From the NCBI GenBank assembly GCA_035541895.1, contig DATKMK010000045.1, positions 39,481 through 103,480 on the forward strand: a DNA stretch of 64,000 bases, read 5' to 3'. Below are positions 1 through 8,186 of this stretch, piece after piece (within the stretch, counting starts at the first letter, position 1; each line of letters starts with the position of its first letter). Under the pieces are notes generated by a model. That model ran no database searches. It worked only from the letters and a program-made list of their open reading frames with translations, and was not told the origin of the DNA. The translations under genes and the position numbers were made by a program. Source of the stretch: DATKMK01 sp035541895 (lineage in GTDB: Bacteria; Desulfobacterota; Binatia; HRBIN30; JACQVA1).

Positions 1-384
1 GGCGCCGGTTCCCTTTCCACGCAGAATTCGCAACGCACCGTCGCCGGCAGCGCCGACAGCCAAGTCGACTTTGCCGTCGTTGTCGAGGTCCCCCTCCGCA
101 ACGGCTTGCGGGAGCTGTCCGCCATCGAAGCTCGCCGCCACCCGGAAATTGATTGCCAGACTGCCCAGCTCCGTCGGAGTCGGAACCGGCGTCTGCGTCG
201 GTCTCGGGGTTTTCGTTGCCGCGCGACGGGATGTCGGTGTCGGCGACGGCGTTACGCGCGTTCCGCGCGGCGTGCGCGTCGGCGTCGGGGTCTTCGTGAA
301 CGAAGCCGCCCGCGTGGGTCGGACGGTAGTCCCCGCGCCCGCGATCAGCAGCGCGAGCGTCAGCAGCGCCACGTCTCGAACCAT
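1..384 (-). CDS. Exported FG-GAP/VCBS-repeat protein, N-terminal part (cut by window edge)
   Basis: Only the first 128 codons are present; the frame runs off the left edge. Seen: a hydrophobic N-terminal segment (VALLTLALLIAGAG) that looks like a signal peptide, then about 45 residues rich in Thr, Pro and Arg (TPTPTRTPRGTR and similar), then a module reading GDLDNDGKVDLAVGAAGDG. The DxDxDGxxDL pattern is the calcium-binding core of FG-GAP/VCBS beta-propeller repeats. I infer a secreted or surface protein with a flexible linker before a propeller. An in-frame TTG five codons upstream (LKLTAM) would add a basic n-region and cannot be excluded. Function beyond surface location is unknown. Confidence 0.7.
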   Translation of the reverse strand, partial: MVRDVALLTLALLIAGAGTTVRPTRAASFTKTPTPTRTPRGTRVTPSPTPTSRRAATKTPRPTQTPVPTPTELGSLAINFRVAASFDGGQLPQAVAEGDLDNDGKVDLAVGAAGDGALRILRGKGTGA

Positions 385-472
385 GGCCGTCAACTTCAAC
401 CAAGCCAGCGCGTTTTGCAACGGGAAAAGCGTTCCAGACGAGCCGGGTCGGCGCTCGATCGGGCGGTTCGCG

Positions 473-1873
473 TCACGCCCGCCCGCCGGCGGTCAGCTTC
501 TTCAAGTCGAGTATCTCGTCGAGGCGCTCGGGCGCGATCAGCTTGTCCTCGAGAATGACCTGTCGCAGTGACTTGTTTTCGGCCAAGGCCTTCTTGAAGA
601 CCTTTGCCGCAGCGTCGTATCCGATCACCGGCGCCACCGCGGTGACCAGTGATGCGGTGTGCTCGCCGTAGGCACGGCACTGCGCGACGTTGGCCACGAT
701 CCCGCTCACGCACTTCTCGGTCAGAACGGTCGCGGCGCTACCGATGAGTTCGAGGCTCTCGAGCAGATTGTGCGCGATCACCGGCATCATCACGTTGAGA
801 TCGAGGTTGCCGTTGAGTCCCGCCACGGTGATGGCCGCATCGTTGCCGATGACGTGTGCCGCCACCATGTTCACGGCTTCGGGAATCACCGGATTGACCT
901 TTCCCGGCATGATGCTCGATCCCGGCTGGGTCGCGGGCAGCTCGATTTCGTTGAGCCCGGTGCGCGGCCCCGACGTCAGCAAGCGGAGGTCGTTGGCCAT
1001 CTTCATCAACCCGACGGCGATGGTCTTCAATGCGCCCGAGAGTTCGACGCAGGCGTCCTTGTTCTGCATCGCCTCGAACGGATTGTCGGCGCGTTTGAAC
1101 AGATGTCCGGTGAATGCTCGCAGCTCGGTCACCACGCGCGCGGCGAAGTCAGGGTGCGCATTCATACCGGTGCCCAACGCCGTCCCGCCGATCGGCAACT
1201 CCGCCAAGTGTGCACGCGTGTTCTCGACCCGCACGACGCCGTGGCGGATCACGCTCGCATACCCGGAGAATTCTTGTCCGAGCGTAATCGGCACCGCGTC
1301 CTGCAGGTGGGTGCGTCCGGCCTTCACAACGTCCGCAAACTCGCCCGCCTTCTGATGTAAAGCCTCGGCGAGTCCGCGCAGCGCGGGCAGCACGTGCTGT
1401 TCGACGGCCTCCATGGCCGCGACCTGAATGGCCGTTGGAAAGACGTCGTTGGTGCTCTGGCCCATGTTGACGTGGTCGTTCGGATGCACGAGCGATTTGT
1501 CGCCGCGCGCGCCGCCGAGCAGTTCGATGGCGCGCGTCGTGATGACTTCGTTGGCGTTCATGTTGGTCGAGGTTCCCGAGCCGGTTTGAAAGATATCGAC
1601 GACGAACTCGCCGTCGAATTTCCCGTCGGCGACCTCGAGCGCCGCTTTCTCGATGACTTCGGCAAGACCGCCGTCTAGCAAGCGCACCTGCTTGTTGGCG
1701 CGGGCCGCCGCCGCCTTGATCAACCCGAGCGCGCGGATGAAGCGGCGCGAAAACCGCAAACCGGAAATCGGAAAGTTCTCCACCGCGCGCGCGGTCTGCG
1801 CTCCGTAGTAGGCGCTCGCGGGAACGCGCATCTCGCCCATGCTGTCTCGTTCAATGCGAAACTCGTCGGCCAT
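473..1873 (-). CDS. fumC: Class II fumarate hydratase
   Basis: Interconverts fumarate and L-malate in the TCA cycle; cytoplasmic homotetramer needing no iron-sulfur cluster. The 466-residue product matches the usual class II length. Visible signatures are GSGTSTNMNANEV near residue 97, TGMNAHPDF near 235 and the fumarase/aspartase signature GSSIMPGKVNP near 320, the mobile loop that carries the catalytic serine. The ATG at 1873 follows GGAGG six bases upstream; in-frame codons further upstream give no family-like residues. The family also includes aspartase and argininosuccinate lyase, but the N-terminus (FRIERDSMGEMRVPASAYYGAQT) is fumarase-like. It stands alone, in the same direction as its neighbours. 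Confidence 0.95.
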   Translation of the reverse strand: MADEFRIERDSMGEMRVPASAYYGAQTARAVENFPISGLRFSRRFIRALGLIKAAAARANKQVRLLDGGLAEVIEKAALEVADGKFDGEFVVDIFQTGSGTSTNMNANEVITTRAIELLGGARGDKSLVHPNDHVNMGQSTNDVFPTAIQVAAMEAVEQHVLPALRGLAEALHQKAGEFADVVKAGRTHLQDAVPITLGQEFSGYASVIRHGVVRVENTRAHLAELPIGGTALGTGMNAHPDFAARVVTELRAFTGHLFKRADNPFEAMQNKDACVELSGALKTIAVGLMKMANDLRLLTSGPRTGLNEIELPATQPGSSIMPGKVNPVIPEAVNMVAAHVIGNDAAITVAGLNGNLDLNVMMPVIAHNLLESLELIGSAATVLTEKCVSGIVANVAQCRAYGEHTASLVTAVAPVIGYDAAAKVFKKALAENKSLRQVILEDKLIAPERLDEILDLKKLTAGGRA

Positions 1874-2123
1874 GTGAGTCCTCCAAAAAGATCGCTCGCG
1901 ACGATTGGCGAGTACCAAAGGTGGGGGCAAGACGCGAGCGGTGAGCGCGGCTTATGCGCGGCGGTGCCCTGCTTATGGGTGCTTGAGCCTGCGAGACTCC
2001 AGGTGTTATCAGCGGCGAGGATGCGGCGACACCGACGCCACTGCTCAGCGGTCGCCCCTGTCGACGGGCTTCCGCCCTGCAGGGCGGATTAGACGGTGTC
2101 GATCCCGCGGGCGATGTCGCGGC
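1874..2123. other. Intergenic spacer, 250 bp, with an 18-bp palindrome
   Basis: Longest gene-free stretch in the window, between the Cys-rich protein gene and fumC (both minus). It contains a perfect palindrome, TCCGCCCTGCAGGGCGGA, at 2071-2088. No T-tract follows on either strand, so it is not a classical terminator. It may be a weak terminator of the Cys-rich module or a protein site upstream of fumC. I see no convincing promoter or ORF. Confidence 0.5.
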
Positions 2124-2489
2124 TCAGAACGTTGCTGCACATTCGGCGCTGAGCTGCGCCTGGTGCTGTTTGAGACATTGTCGGACCCGTCCGTCACCGG
2201 GCTTCACGTCCTTGCAGAACGTCGCGGCGTCGTTCGCGCAGACCCGGTGTCGCTCGGTCATTTTCGCCATGTTGAGGGGAAAATGGTTCTTGCACCCCGG
2301 CGAGAGATCGCCCGCGTGGACTTTCAGGCATTGCCGAATGCGATGGCCGCCAGGTTGCACGTCGGAACAAAACTTCGCAATGTCGCCGGCGCACGGGTGC
2401 GAATCCGCGTGCACGGACCCAATCGGTACCGTGAACGCAGCCAGAGTCAGCGTTGCGACCAGCAGCCCGATTCGCTTTACGGCTTGCAT
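2124..2489 (-). CDS. Exported cysteine-rich repeat protein
   Basis: A 121-residue product with a signal peptide (MQAVKRIGLLVATLTLAAFTV, likely cut after VHA). Two tandem Cys-rich repeats of the eukaryotic GLG1-like type follow: C..DIAKFCSDVQPGGHRIRQCLK and C.NDAATFCKDVKPGDGRVRQCLK. Each repeat keeps the spacing C-x7-C-x11-C seen in this repeat family and probably forms disulfides in the periplasm. The ATG at 2489 has GGAGG seven bases upstream. It lies 11 bp after the stop of the upstream gene, so the two are probably co-transcribed from the promoter at 2969-2998. Ligand and role are unknown. Confidence 0.8.
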   Translation of the reverse strand: MQAVKRIGLLVATLTLAAFTVPIGSVHADSHPCAGDIAKFCSDVQPGGHRIRQCLKVHAGDLSPGCKNHFPLNMAKMTERHRVCANDAATFCKDVKPGDGRVRQCLKQHQAQLSAECAATF

Positions 2490-2500
2490 AGGAGCCTCCT

Positions 2501-2932
2501 TCATCTTTCGTTGCGTCGTAACCCGCGGCGGCGACTGAGGAGCCACGCGCCGGCCATCACGAGGATTCCCGCCAGCAGCATGTTCAGATCGCGCGAGAGG
2601 GTGGGCGCTGGACCCCCGCAAGGCGGAACGAATGCGCAGTCAGGATCGCGACAATCGATCAGGCCGTCGCCATCGTTGTCGATGCCATCGCTACAGAACT
2701 GATTGCCTCCCGCGTTTTCCCTCGGAGCGTGCGTGGGCGTCACAGTAGCGCTGACGGCGAATGCCACCGCCCACCCAACCGGCGGAGCATCGCCGTCATC
2801 GAATGTTTCGACCAAAAGTGTTCCCGCCTCTACCCGATGCGCGCGTCCACACATCGCAACGACCAATGCAAGGATTGCCCCCCACATCAACCTCCGATGG
2901 CGAGATGCCCACGCGCACTCGGTATACGGCAT
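2501..2932 (-). CDS. Exported protein with Asp/Cys-rich motif and C-terminal membrane anchor
   Basis: A 143-residue product. Seen: a signal-like segment (MWGAILALVVAMCGRA), a short beta-type region, the motif CSDGIDNDGDGLIDCRDPDC, then a Pro-rich stretch, a hydrophobic helix (LLAGILVMAGAWLL) and a terminal basic cluster SRRRGLRR. The D-N-D-G-D-G-x-x-D-C motif is common in surface proteins of Myxococcota and Binatota. The helix plus arginines resembles a C-terminal sorting tail of MYXO-CTERM/PEP-CTERM type, though no classical tripeptide is present. The start is ambiguous: ATG 2932 (GGAG nearby), or ATG 2887 preceded directly by GGAGGTTG, which would place the signal peptide right at the N-terminus. 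Function is unknown. Confidence 0.65.
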   Translation of the reverse strand: MPYTECAWASRHRRLMWGAILALVVAMCGRAHRVEAGTLLVETFDDGDAPPVGWAVAFAVSATVTPTHAPRENAGGNQFCSDGIDNDGDGLIDCRDPDCAFVPPCGGPAPTLSRDLNMLLAGILVMAGAWLLSRRRGLRRNER

Positions 2933-2968
2933 CGTCTCCGTCCCCCCCGACACGCAAAACGTGGGCGT

Positions 2969-2998
2969 AACATAGGCAGCCAGCTTGTGGTGAGTCAA
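2969..2998 (-). promoter_or_regulatory. Sigma70-type promoter for the 2932-2124 gene pair
   Basis: On the minus strand, TTGACT (2998-2993) and TATGTT (2974-2969) are separated by 18 bp: five and four of six consensus matches. The predicted start near 2962 leaves about a 30-nt leader before ATG 2932. The match is seen; activity is inferred. Confidence 0.5.
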
Positions 2999-3086
2999 GC
3001 AAAAATGAGGATTCAACCGGTCACCGCCACACTGCGGGTTGCAAAGCGCAGCCGGCTAACGCATCTATCGTCACTGTCGTCTCCAG

Positions 3087-6000
3087 ATGCGAGGCATGGA
3101 TACGGACCGCCTTCTGCCCCAACCCGCCGGGCCAGCTACTCGCTCGGTTGCCGAGCCGCACCGCCGCATCCTGGTGCTTGCGGGCGTGATGTTCGCCGCC
3201 CTCCTCGCGTACGCCAACACTTTGAACGCCGACTTCGTGTGGGATGATCGCAAGCTCATCGTTGACGATCCGGCCATTACCTCGTGGCGTCACATCCCCG
3301 AGATCTTCGCGAATGATTTCTTTTTTCGGAATGAGGATGACGTACCGTATGGTTACTATCGACCCGTGACAACGCTGTCGTACCTGCTCGACTATTCGAT
3401 TTGGGGGTTGCGCCCTTTCGGGTACCATCTGACGAACATTTTGTTGCACGCGGCAGGCACCGCTCTCGTCGTCCTGATGCTCTTGCGACTCGACTGCGGT
3501 CTCGGCGCGTCAGCGCTGGCCGCGCTACTGTTTGCCATCCACCCGATTCATACCGAGAGCGTCGCCTGGATTGCCGGGCGCACCGATCTGCTGGCGTTCA
3601 CCTTGACCGCCGTAGCATTCCTCGCGCATCCGCACTCCGCATCGGCGCGCCGCTCAACCCGAGGGGTTATGCGGCTGGCGGTCTCGCTGCTGGCATTCGC
3701 GCTCGCCTTGCTGGCCAAGGAAATGAGCGTGGTCTTCGTCGCGTGGATCGGGTTACTCCACCTCATCGGACGACGTGACGACCCGCGGGCGGCAGCACGC
3801 GCGGCGTTGCCATATGCGGTCGTGCTCGGCGCGTATCTGGCCTGGCGATTTCTGATCATCCAGGTGGGCTTGCCGGGAGTACCGCCGGAACATCATCTGA
3901 TCAGGGCCCTGCTGAGTGCCGGCGTGACCACACTGCGCTACCTCGGCTGGATGCTGTGGCCGCTGGATCTCAACGCGTACGTCCAAAATCCGTACGTGAC
4001 GGGGGTGCTCGATCTCCGTTTCCTCGGACCCATCGCGTTGCTGGTCACTCTCGCGCTCCTGCTACGGTGTGTCCAGATGTCGGCGCGCGAACGTCTACTG
4101 GTCGGCATGCTCGCCGCGTCGTTCCTGCCGCTAATGAACGTCGTACGTGCCGCGGGGCCGGCGGACATGGGTAACATGATGGCAGAGCGGTTCTGCTACT
4201 TTCCGTCTTTTCCATTTCTCGGGCTCGTCGCCATCGGCGTGACTGCGCTCGTGCGCCACTCAGCCAGTGTATCCCTGCGAAGAGCGTTGTACCTCGGCCT
4301 CGCCGGCGTAGTGCTGCTCGGCGCACGCCGCACGATTCAGCGCAATCGCGACTGGAACAGCGAGCTCGCCTTCCTCACGACGACGCTCGAACAGAGCCCG
4401 AATGCGGTGCTGCTCTGGGGAAATCTTGCCGGGTATCATTTGCGCAAGCGCAACCTCGATGCCGCCGCCGCGGCCATCGAACGGGGTGAAGCGCTCGACC
4501 CGAACAGCCACGCGGTCCTGTCGTCGCGCGCGCTGTGGCAGGTAGTGCGCGGCCACTTTTCCGACGCACTGCCCTTGCAAGAACGGATCGTGCGTGAATC
4601 GGCGCGCGGGCGCACGGCCGCACTCAACAACTTGGCATACCTCTATCGGATGACCGGTCAGGCGGATCTGGCACAGGCGATCCTCGAGCAACTCGTGCAG
4701 GCACCCACTAACCGGGCCGATCCGCATTTCAATCTCGCCGAGATCTTTCGGGCGCGCGGTCGACTCGACGAGGCGCGCTCAGAGTATCAGTCGGCGCTGG
4801 CGAATCGCCCCAACGACCTGCGCACCGCTGAGGCCTTGGCCGAGCTGGAAGTGCAAGCCGGCCGGCCGGACGATGCCGAGGCAATCTATCGGCGACTGAT
4901 TGCTGTGTATCCGAACGATCAACGCATTCTCAACAACCTGGCGTTGGTTCGACATGGTCGCGGCGACACCGCGGGCGCCCTGGAACTGCTCGCGCGCGCC
5001 GTCGAGGCGCAGCCGAGCTACGTGAAAGCGCGGCTCAACTACGCTCAGCTCCTGGTCGACGCCGGACGCACCGCCGACGCGATCACCCAACTGGAGGCGG
5101 CAGCCTACGCCGGAGGGGCCACCGAACTTGGTGCGCAAGCGACGCGCCAGATCGCCGCCCTCCGCTCACCCGGCCGTGAGAGCACCGACTACGGGACCAA
5201 TGCGACTCGCGCGCAACACCGGGGCGACGTCAGCCATGTCCCCGCGGCGGTGGTGCTGATAACCATTGACACGCTGCGCGCCGACTTCGTCTCGTTCAAC
5301 GGGCACGCGCCGCAGACGACGCCATTTCTCGATGAACTGGCCAGAACCGGCGTGGTGTTCAGCCAAGCGTACGCGACCAGTTCGTGGACCGTCCCGTCGA
5401 TGGCCTCCCTGTTCACGTCGCTGACGCCCAGCTCGCACGGAGTCACCCGCGGCGCGGTCCGGAGAGAGAAAGTCGTCTCACAGCGCGCGTTGCCGAGTTC
5501 GCTCACCACGCTGGCGGAGACGCTCAAGCAAGCGGGCTACGCAACGGTCGGGGTTCCCGGCAACTTGCATCTCAGCGCCGAAATGGGTTTCGGGCAGGGG
5601 TTCGACTACTACGCCGACGCGGGCTTTCACTCGGCGCCGACGATCAATGCCCTTGCCAACCAACAACTGGAACACGCGTTCGGGGCGGGATGGCACGACA
5701 CCTGGAAAACGCGCCGCCCGTTCCTGTGGGTACACTACTTTGATCCACACGATCCTTTCACTGCCCGCGCGCCTTGGATCAGTCGCTACGCGCCCGCGTT
5801 CGACGCAAACCCGTCTGCGTTCCCTGCCGGCCTCACGATGCGGAGCTTGCGGCAGCGTTTCCCGAATCCCGACGCGGCACTGGCCGCTCGCCTCACGCCG
5901 TTGTACGAGTCCGAGGTCAGTTACACGGACGACGCGATCCGGGCAATCGGCAGCCGTCTGGGGCTCGAGGATCCCAACCTGTTGCTCATCGTCACCGCCG

Positions 6001-6548
6001 ATCACGGCGAGGAGTTCGTCGACCATGGAGCGCTCGGCCATGGCCACACCCTCTACGAGGAACTCGTCCGGGTTCCGCTCTTCTTGCGTTGGCCCAACGG
6101 TTTGCCACAGGGCGTACGTGTCGACACGCCGGTCAGCCTCCTCGATATCTTCCCCACCCTGGTCGAACTCCTCGACCTGTCCCCGCCGCCGATGCCTCTT
6201 CAGGGTCACAGCATTGCCCCTTTGTTGCGGGGAGCTGCGGACCCAACGCCCCGCCGTTTGTACTTCGAGCTCGACAGGCGACCGCGGCGGCGAGCGATCC
6301 GGGACGGCACCTGGAAACTGATCCGCGAATTCGGAGACCCCCCACGGATGCGGTTATTCGATCTCGATCACGATCCTCGCGAGCTGCATGATCTCGCGCA
6401 AGAGCACGGCGACATCGCTAAGCGGCTGGCTGGCGAACTGGCGGACTGGCACGCCGCGCTTCCGCGCCCGCCCGAAAATCCGAGGGACGTACCGATTCGC
6501 AACGACGCGGCAACGGAGCAATTGCACGCGCTCGGGTACCTCCAGTAG
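3087..6548 (+). CDS. TMTC-like membrane glycosyltransferase - TPR - sulfatase-superfamily fusion
   Basis: A 1153-residue membrane protein with three parts. Residues ~28-420 are polytopic and carry hallmarks of the TMTC O-mannosyltransferase family (GT-C fold): ADFVWDD near 50, YHLTNILLH near 112 and HPIHTESVAWIAGRTDLL near 152. Residues ~440-695 are TPR-like helices. Residues ~718-1153 are a sulfatase/alkaline-phosphatase-superfamily domain with metal-ligand motifs ITIDTLRAD, HYFDPHDPF and TADHGEEFVDHG. The usual FGly motif CxPSR is replaced by T-V-P-S-M (SSWTVPSMASLF), so no formylglycine can form; threonine may act as nucleophile as in LtaS-like phosphotransferases. I infer membrane-linked sugar transfer plus phospho- or sulfo-ester chemistry on a surface glycoconjugate. 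Alternative start: ATG 3096. Confidence 0.8.
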   Translation: MRGMDTDRLLPQPAGPATRSVAEPHRRILVLAGVMFAALLAYANTLNADFVWDDRKLIVDDPAITSWRHIPEIFANDFFFRNEDDVPYGYYRPVTTLSYLLDYSIWGLRPFGYHLTNILLHAAGTALVVLMLLRLDCGLGASALAALLFAIHPIHTESVAWIAGRTDLLAFTLTAVAFLAHPHSASARRSTRGVMRLAVSLLAFALALLAKEMSVVFVAWIGLLHLIGRRDDPRAAARAALPYAVVLGAYLAWRFLIIQVGLPGVPPEHHLIRALLSAGVTTLRYLGWMLWPLDLNAYVQNPYVTGVLDLRFLGPIALLVTLALLLRCVQMSARERLLVGMLAASFLPLMNVVRAAGPADMGNMMAERFCYFPSFPFLGLVAIGVTALVRHSASVSLRRALYLGLAGVVLLGARRTIQRNRDWNSELAFLTTTLEQSPNAVLLWGNLAGYHLRKRNLDAAAAAIERGEALDPNSHAVLSSRALWQVVRGHFSDALPLQERIVRESARGRTAALNNLAYLYRMTGQADLAQAILEQLVQAPTNRADPHFNLAEIFRARGRLDEARSEYQSALANRPNDLRTAEALAELEVQAGRPDDAEAIYRRLIAVYPNDQRILNNLALVRHGRGDTAGALELLARAVEAQPSYVKARLNYAQLLVDAGRTADAITQLEAAAYAGGATELGAQATRQIAALRSPGRESTDYGTNATRAQHRGDVSHVPAAVVLITIDTLRADFVSFNGHAPQTTPFLDELARTGVVFSQAYATSSWTVPSMASLFTSLTPSSHGVTRGAVRREKVVSQRALPSSLTTLAETLKQAGYATVGVPGNLHLSAEMGFGQGFDYYADAGFHSAPTINALANQQLEHAFGAGWHDTWKTRRPFLWVHYFDPHDPFTARAPWISRYAPAFDANPSAFPAGLTMRSLRQRFPNPDAALAARLTPLYESEVSYTDDAIRAIGSRLGLEDPNLLLIVTADHGEEFVDHGALGHGHTLYEELVRVPLFLRWPNGLPQGVRVDTPVSLLDIFPTLVELLDLSPPPMPLQGHSIAPLLRGAADPTPRRLYFELDRRPRRRAIRDGTWKLIREFGDPPRMRLFDLDHDPRELHDLAQEHGDIAKRLAGELADWHAALPRPPENPRDVPIRNDAATEQLHALGYLQ

Positions 6549-6561
6549 TTATCGGCGTCCC

Positions 6562-7434
6562 TCAGAAATGCACCGGCTCATGCCCCTTGCGGTTCGTGGT
6601 TTCGATTTGGATCGTCACGTGATCGATGTGGAAGCGGCTTGAGACCTGCTGCATCGCGTCGAGGACGGCGTCGTGATCCGCGTCACCGCTGACGACGGCA
6701 TGTGCACTGAGCGCCTCGCGACCGGTGGTGAGTGTCCACACATGCAGGTCGTGGACTTCGACGGTGCCCGGTACCTCGCCGAGGGCGCGCCGCAACTCGT
6801 CGAGGTCGACGTGCGGCGGCACGGCTTCCATCAGTACGTCGACCGCATCACGAATCAATCCCCACGAGCTGTACAAAATCAAAAGGCCGATCCCGGCGCT
6901 GATCAGCGGGTCGGCAACATACCAACCCGTGGTCAACATGACCGCCCCCGCCAGCAATGCTCCGATCGATCCGAGGAGGTCCGACACGACATGCAGGAAC
7001 GCGCCGTGGAGATTCATGCTGCTGTGCTCCGCGGGGCGCAACTGCCATGCGCACACCACGTTCACAGCCAGACCAATCGCCGCCACCACCATCATCGGCT
7101 CAGCCTTCACCGGCGGCGGCTCTGCGTACCGTTGCGACGCCTCGTAGCCGATGAACACCACCACCAACCACAGGAAGAGGCCATTCACCAACGCCGCGAG
7201 GATCTCGACGCGATAGTAACCGAACGTCTTCGTGTCGCTTGCCGCGCGCGAGCTGATCCACAGAGCCCCGAACGCCAGCGCCAGCGCGGAAACGTCGGCG
7301 AACATGTGCGCGGCGTCTGCGAGCAACGCGAGACTGTTGGTAAGATATCCGCCGACCAACTCGACGACGAATAGGGTCAGCGTCAAAACCAGCGCCAGCC
7401 GAAGGGCCTGGCGATCGTGCGTGCGAGAATGCAT
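6562..7434 (-). CDS. Cation diffusion facilitator (CzcD/ZitB-type heavy-metal exporter)
   Basis: A CDF-family antiporter expected to export Zn2+, Co2+ or Cd2+ from the cytoplasm. The 290-residue product has six predicted TM helices. The paired metal-site residues are visible: ALLADAAHMFADV in TM2 (HxxxD) and HVVSDLLGS in TM5 (HxxxD). The C-terminal cytoplasmic domain carries HDLHVWTLTTGR, typical of ZitB/CzcD. I start at ATG 7434 (MHSRTHDRQ). An upstream TTG at 7551, directly after the apt stop and with GGGGAG six bases before it, would add 39 residues including HPDHLHHH, a His-rich stretch like those of some CDF N-termini. That segment overlaps a GTGA-rich spacer repeat, so I do not favour it. 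Confidence 0.88.
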   Translation of the reverse strand: MHSRTHDRQALRLALVLTLTLFVVELVGGYLTNSLALLADAAHMFADVSALALAFGALWISSRAASDTKTFGYYRVEILAALVNGLFLWLVVVFIGYEASQRYAEPPPVKAEPMMVVAAIGLAVNVVCAWQLRPAEHSSMNLHGAFLHVVSDLLGSIGALLAGAVMLTTGWYVADPLISAGIGLLILYSSWGLIRDAVDVLMEAVPPHVDLDELRRALGEVPGTVEVHDLHVWTLTTGREALSAHAVVSGDADHDAVLDAMQQVSSRFHIDHVTIQIETTNRKGHEPVHF

Positions 7435-7441
7435 GACTCTG

Positions 7442-7550
7442 TTGGTGACTGGTGGCGGTGACTCGTGGTGATGGAGGTGGTCAGGATGGTTGCCAACCGA
7501 TGCCCGCGTCCTAGTCCTCCTCCCAGTCACCAACACCGACACCATCACCA
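7442..7550. repeat. GTGA-rich inverted-repeat spacer
   Basis: The spacer between apt and the CDF gene has TTGGTGACTGG (7442-7452) with its exact complement at 7523-7533, and GGTGATGG (7467-7474) with its complement at 7542-7549. Together these could fold the whole spacer. It resembles the 7-mer spacers near 8145 and 35389. Confidence 0.5.
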
Positions 7551-7551
7551 A

Positions 7552-8073
7552 TCATTGCTCCCCGTCGTACTGCAGCAACGAGAAGATCGATCGTGGGTTC
7601 AGGCGCTGACGGCCGTTGAGGAACGTCAGCTCGATCACAAAGGCACACTCGATCACCTCACCGCCGAGCCGCTCGATCAGTTGGATCGCCGCGCTGGAGG
7701 TGCCGCCGGTGGCGAGTAAATCATCGACCAACACCACCCGGCACGGATGCCCGAATGCGTCGCGATGAATCTCCAAGCGATCGACGCCGTACTCGAGCGC
7801 ATACTCGGCCGCATAGGTATCGGCCGGCAGCTTGCCGGGCTTGCGGACGATGGCAAAGCCGCAGCCGAGCGCGTACGCGACGGGGGCGCCGAGGATGAAC
7901 CCACGCGACTCGATGCCGAGAACCATGTCCACCCGGCCGCGATAGCGTTCGGCAATCCGATCGACGACCTGACGAAAAGCCGCCCCGTTTGCCAGCAGCG
8001 GGGTAATGTCCTTGAACAGGATTCCCGGTTTGGGGAAGTCGGGGATGTCACGAATGAATGACTTGATGTCCAC
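7552..8073 (-). CDS. apt: Adenine phosphoribosyltransferase
   Basis: Purine salvage: adenine plus PRPP gives AMP and pyrophosphate in the cytoplasm. The 173-residue product matches the usual APRT length. Family features are FPKPGILFKDITPLL near residues 12-26, GIESRGFILG near 56 and the PRPP-binding loop VVLVDDLLATGGT near 122. I choose GTG at 8073 because GGAGG lies four bases upstream and APRT proteins begin about there (xDIKSFIRDIPDFP). The longer reading from 8133 adds non-family residues. Other purine genes in the window (purN, the BMP importer, an AzgA permease) lie in separate units. Confidence 0.93.
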   Translation of the reverse strand: MDIKSFIRDIPDFPKPGILFKDITPLLANGAAFRQVVDRIAERYRGRVDMVLGIESRGFILGAPVAYALGCGFAIVRKPGKLPADTYAAEYALEYGVDRLEIHRDAFGHPCRVVLVDDLLATGGTSSAAIQLIERLGGEVIECAFVIELTFLNGRQRLNPRSIFSLLQYDGEQ

Positions 8074-8144
8074 GAGGCCTCCGAGGTTGGAGAATGGTGA
8101 CGGTGTGTCGCGAGTCGCACTTCCGCGGTTCATTTGTTCCTACC

Positions 8145-8179
8145 ACTCACCGTTCACGACTCACAACTCACGACTCACC
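8145..8179. repeat. Five tandem 7-bp repeats (ACTCACN)
   Basis: Five adjacent 7-mers in the spacer between the LysM peptidase and apt genes: ACTCACC, GTTCACG, ACTCACA, ACTCACG and ACTCACC. No unique spacers separate them, so it is not a CRISPR. The complementary unit GTGAGTN recurs near 35390. Confidence 0.75.
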
Positions 8180-8186
8180 TTCCCCC

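Noticed and set aside
71..571. Long plus-strand frames over the first 600 bases
   Set aside because: They are the complement of the Thr-Pro linker and FG-GAP protein on the minus strand; the minus frame has a signal peptide and a recognisable repeat, the plus frames do not.
8145..8179. Possible CRISPR array
   Set aside because: The 7-bp units are contiguous with no unique spacers, and no cas genes are present.
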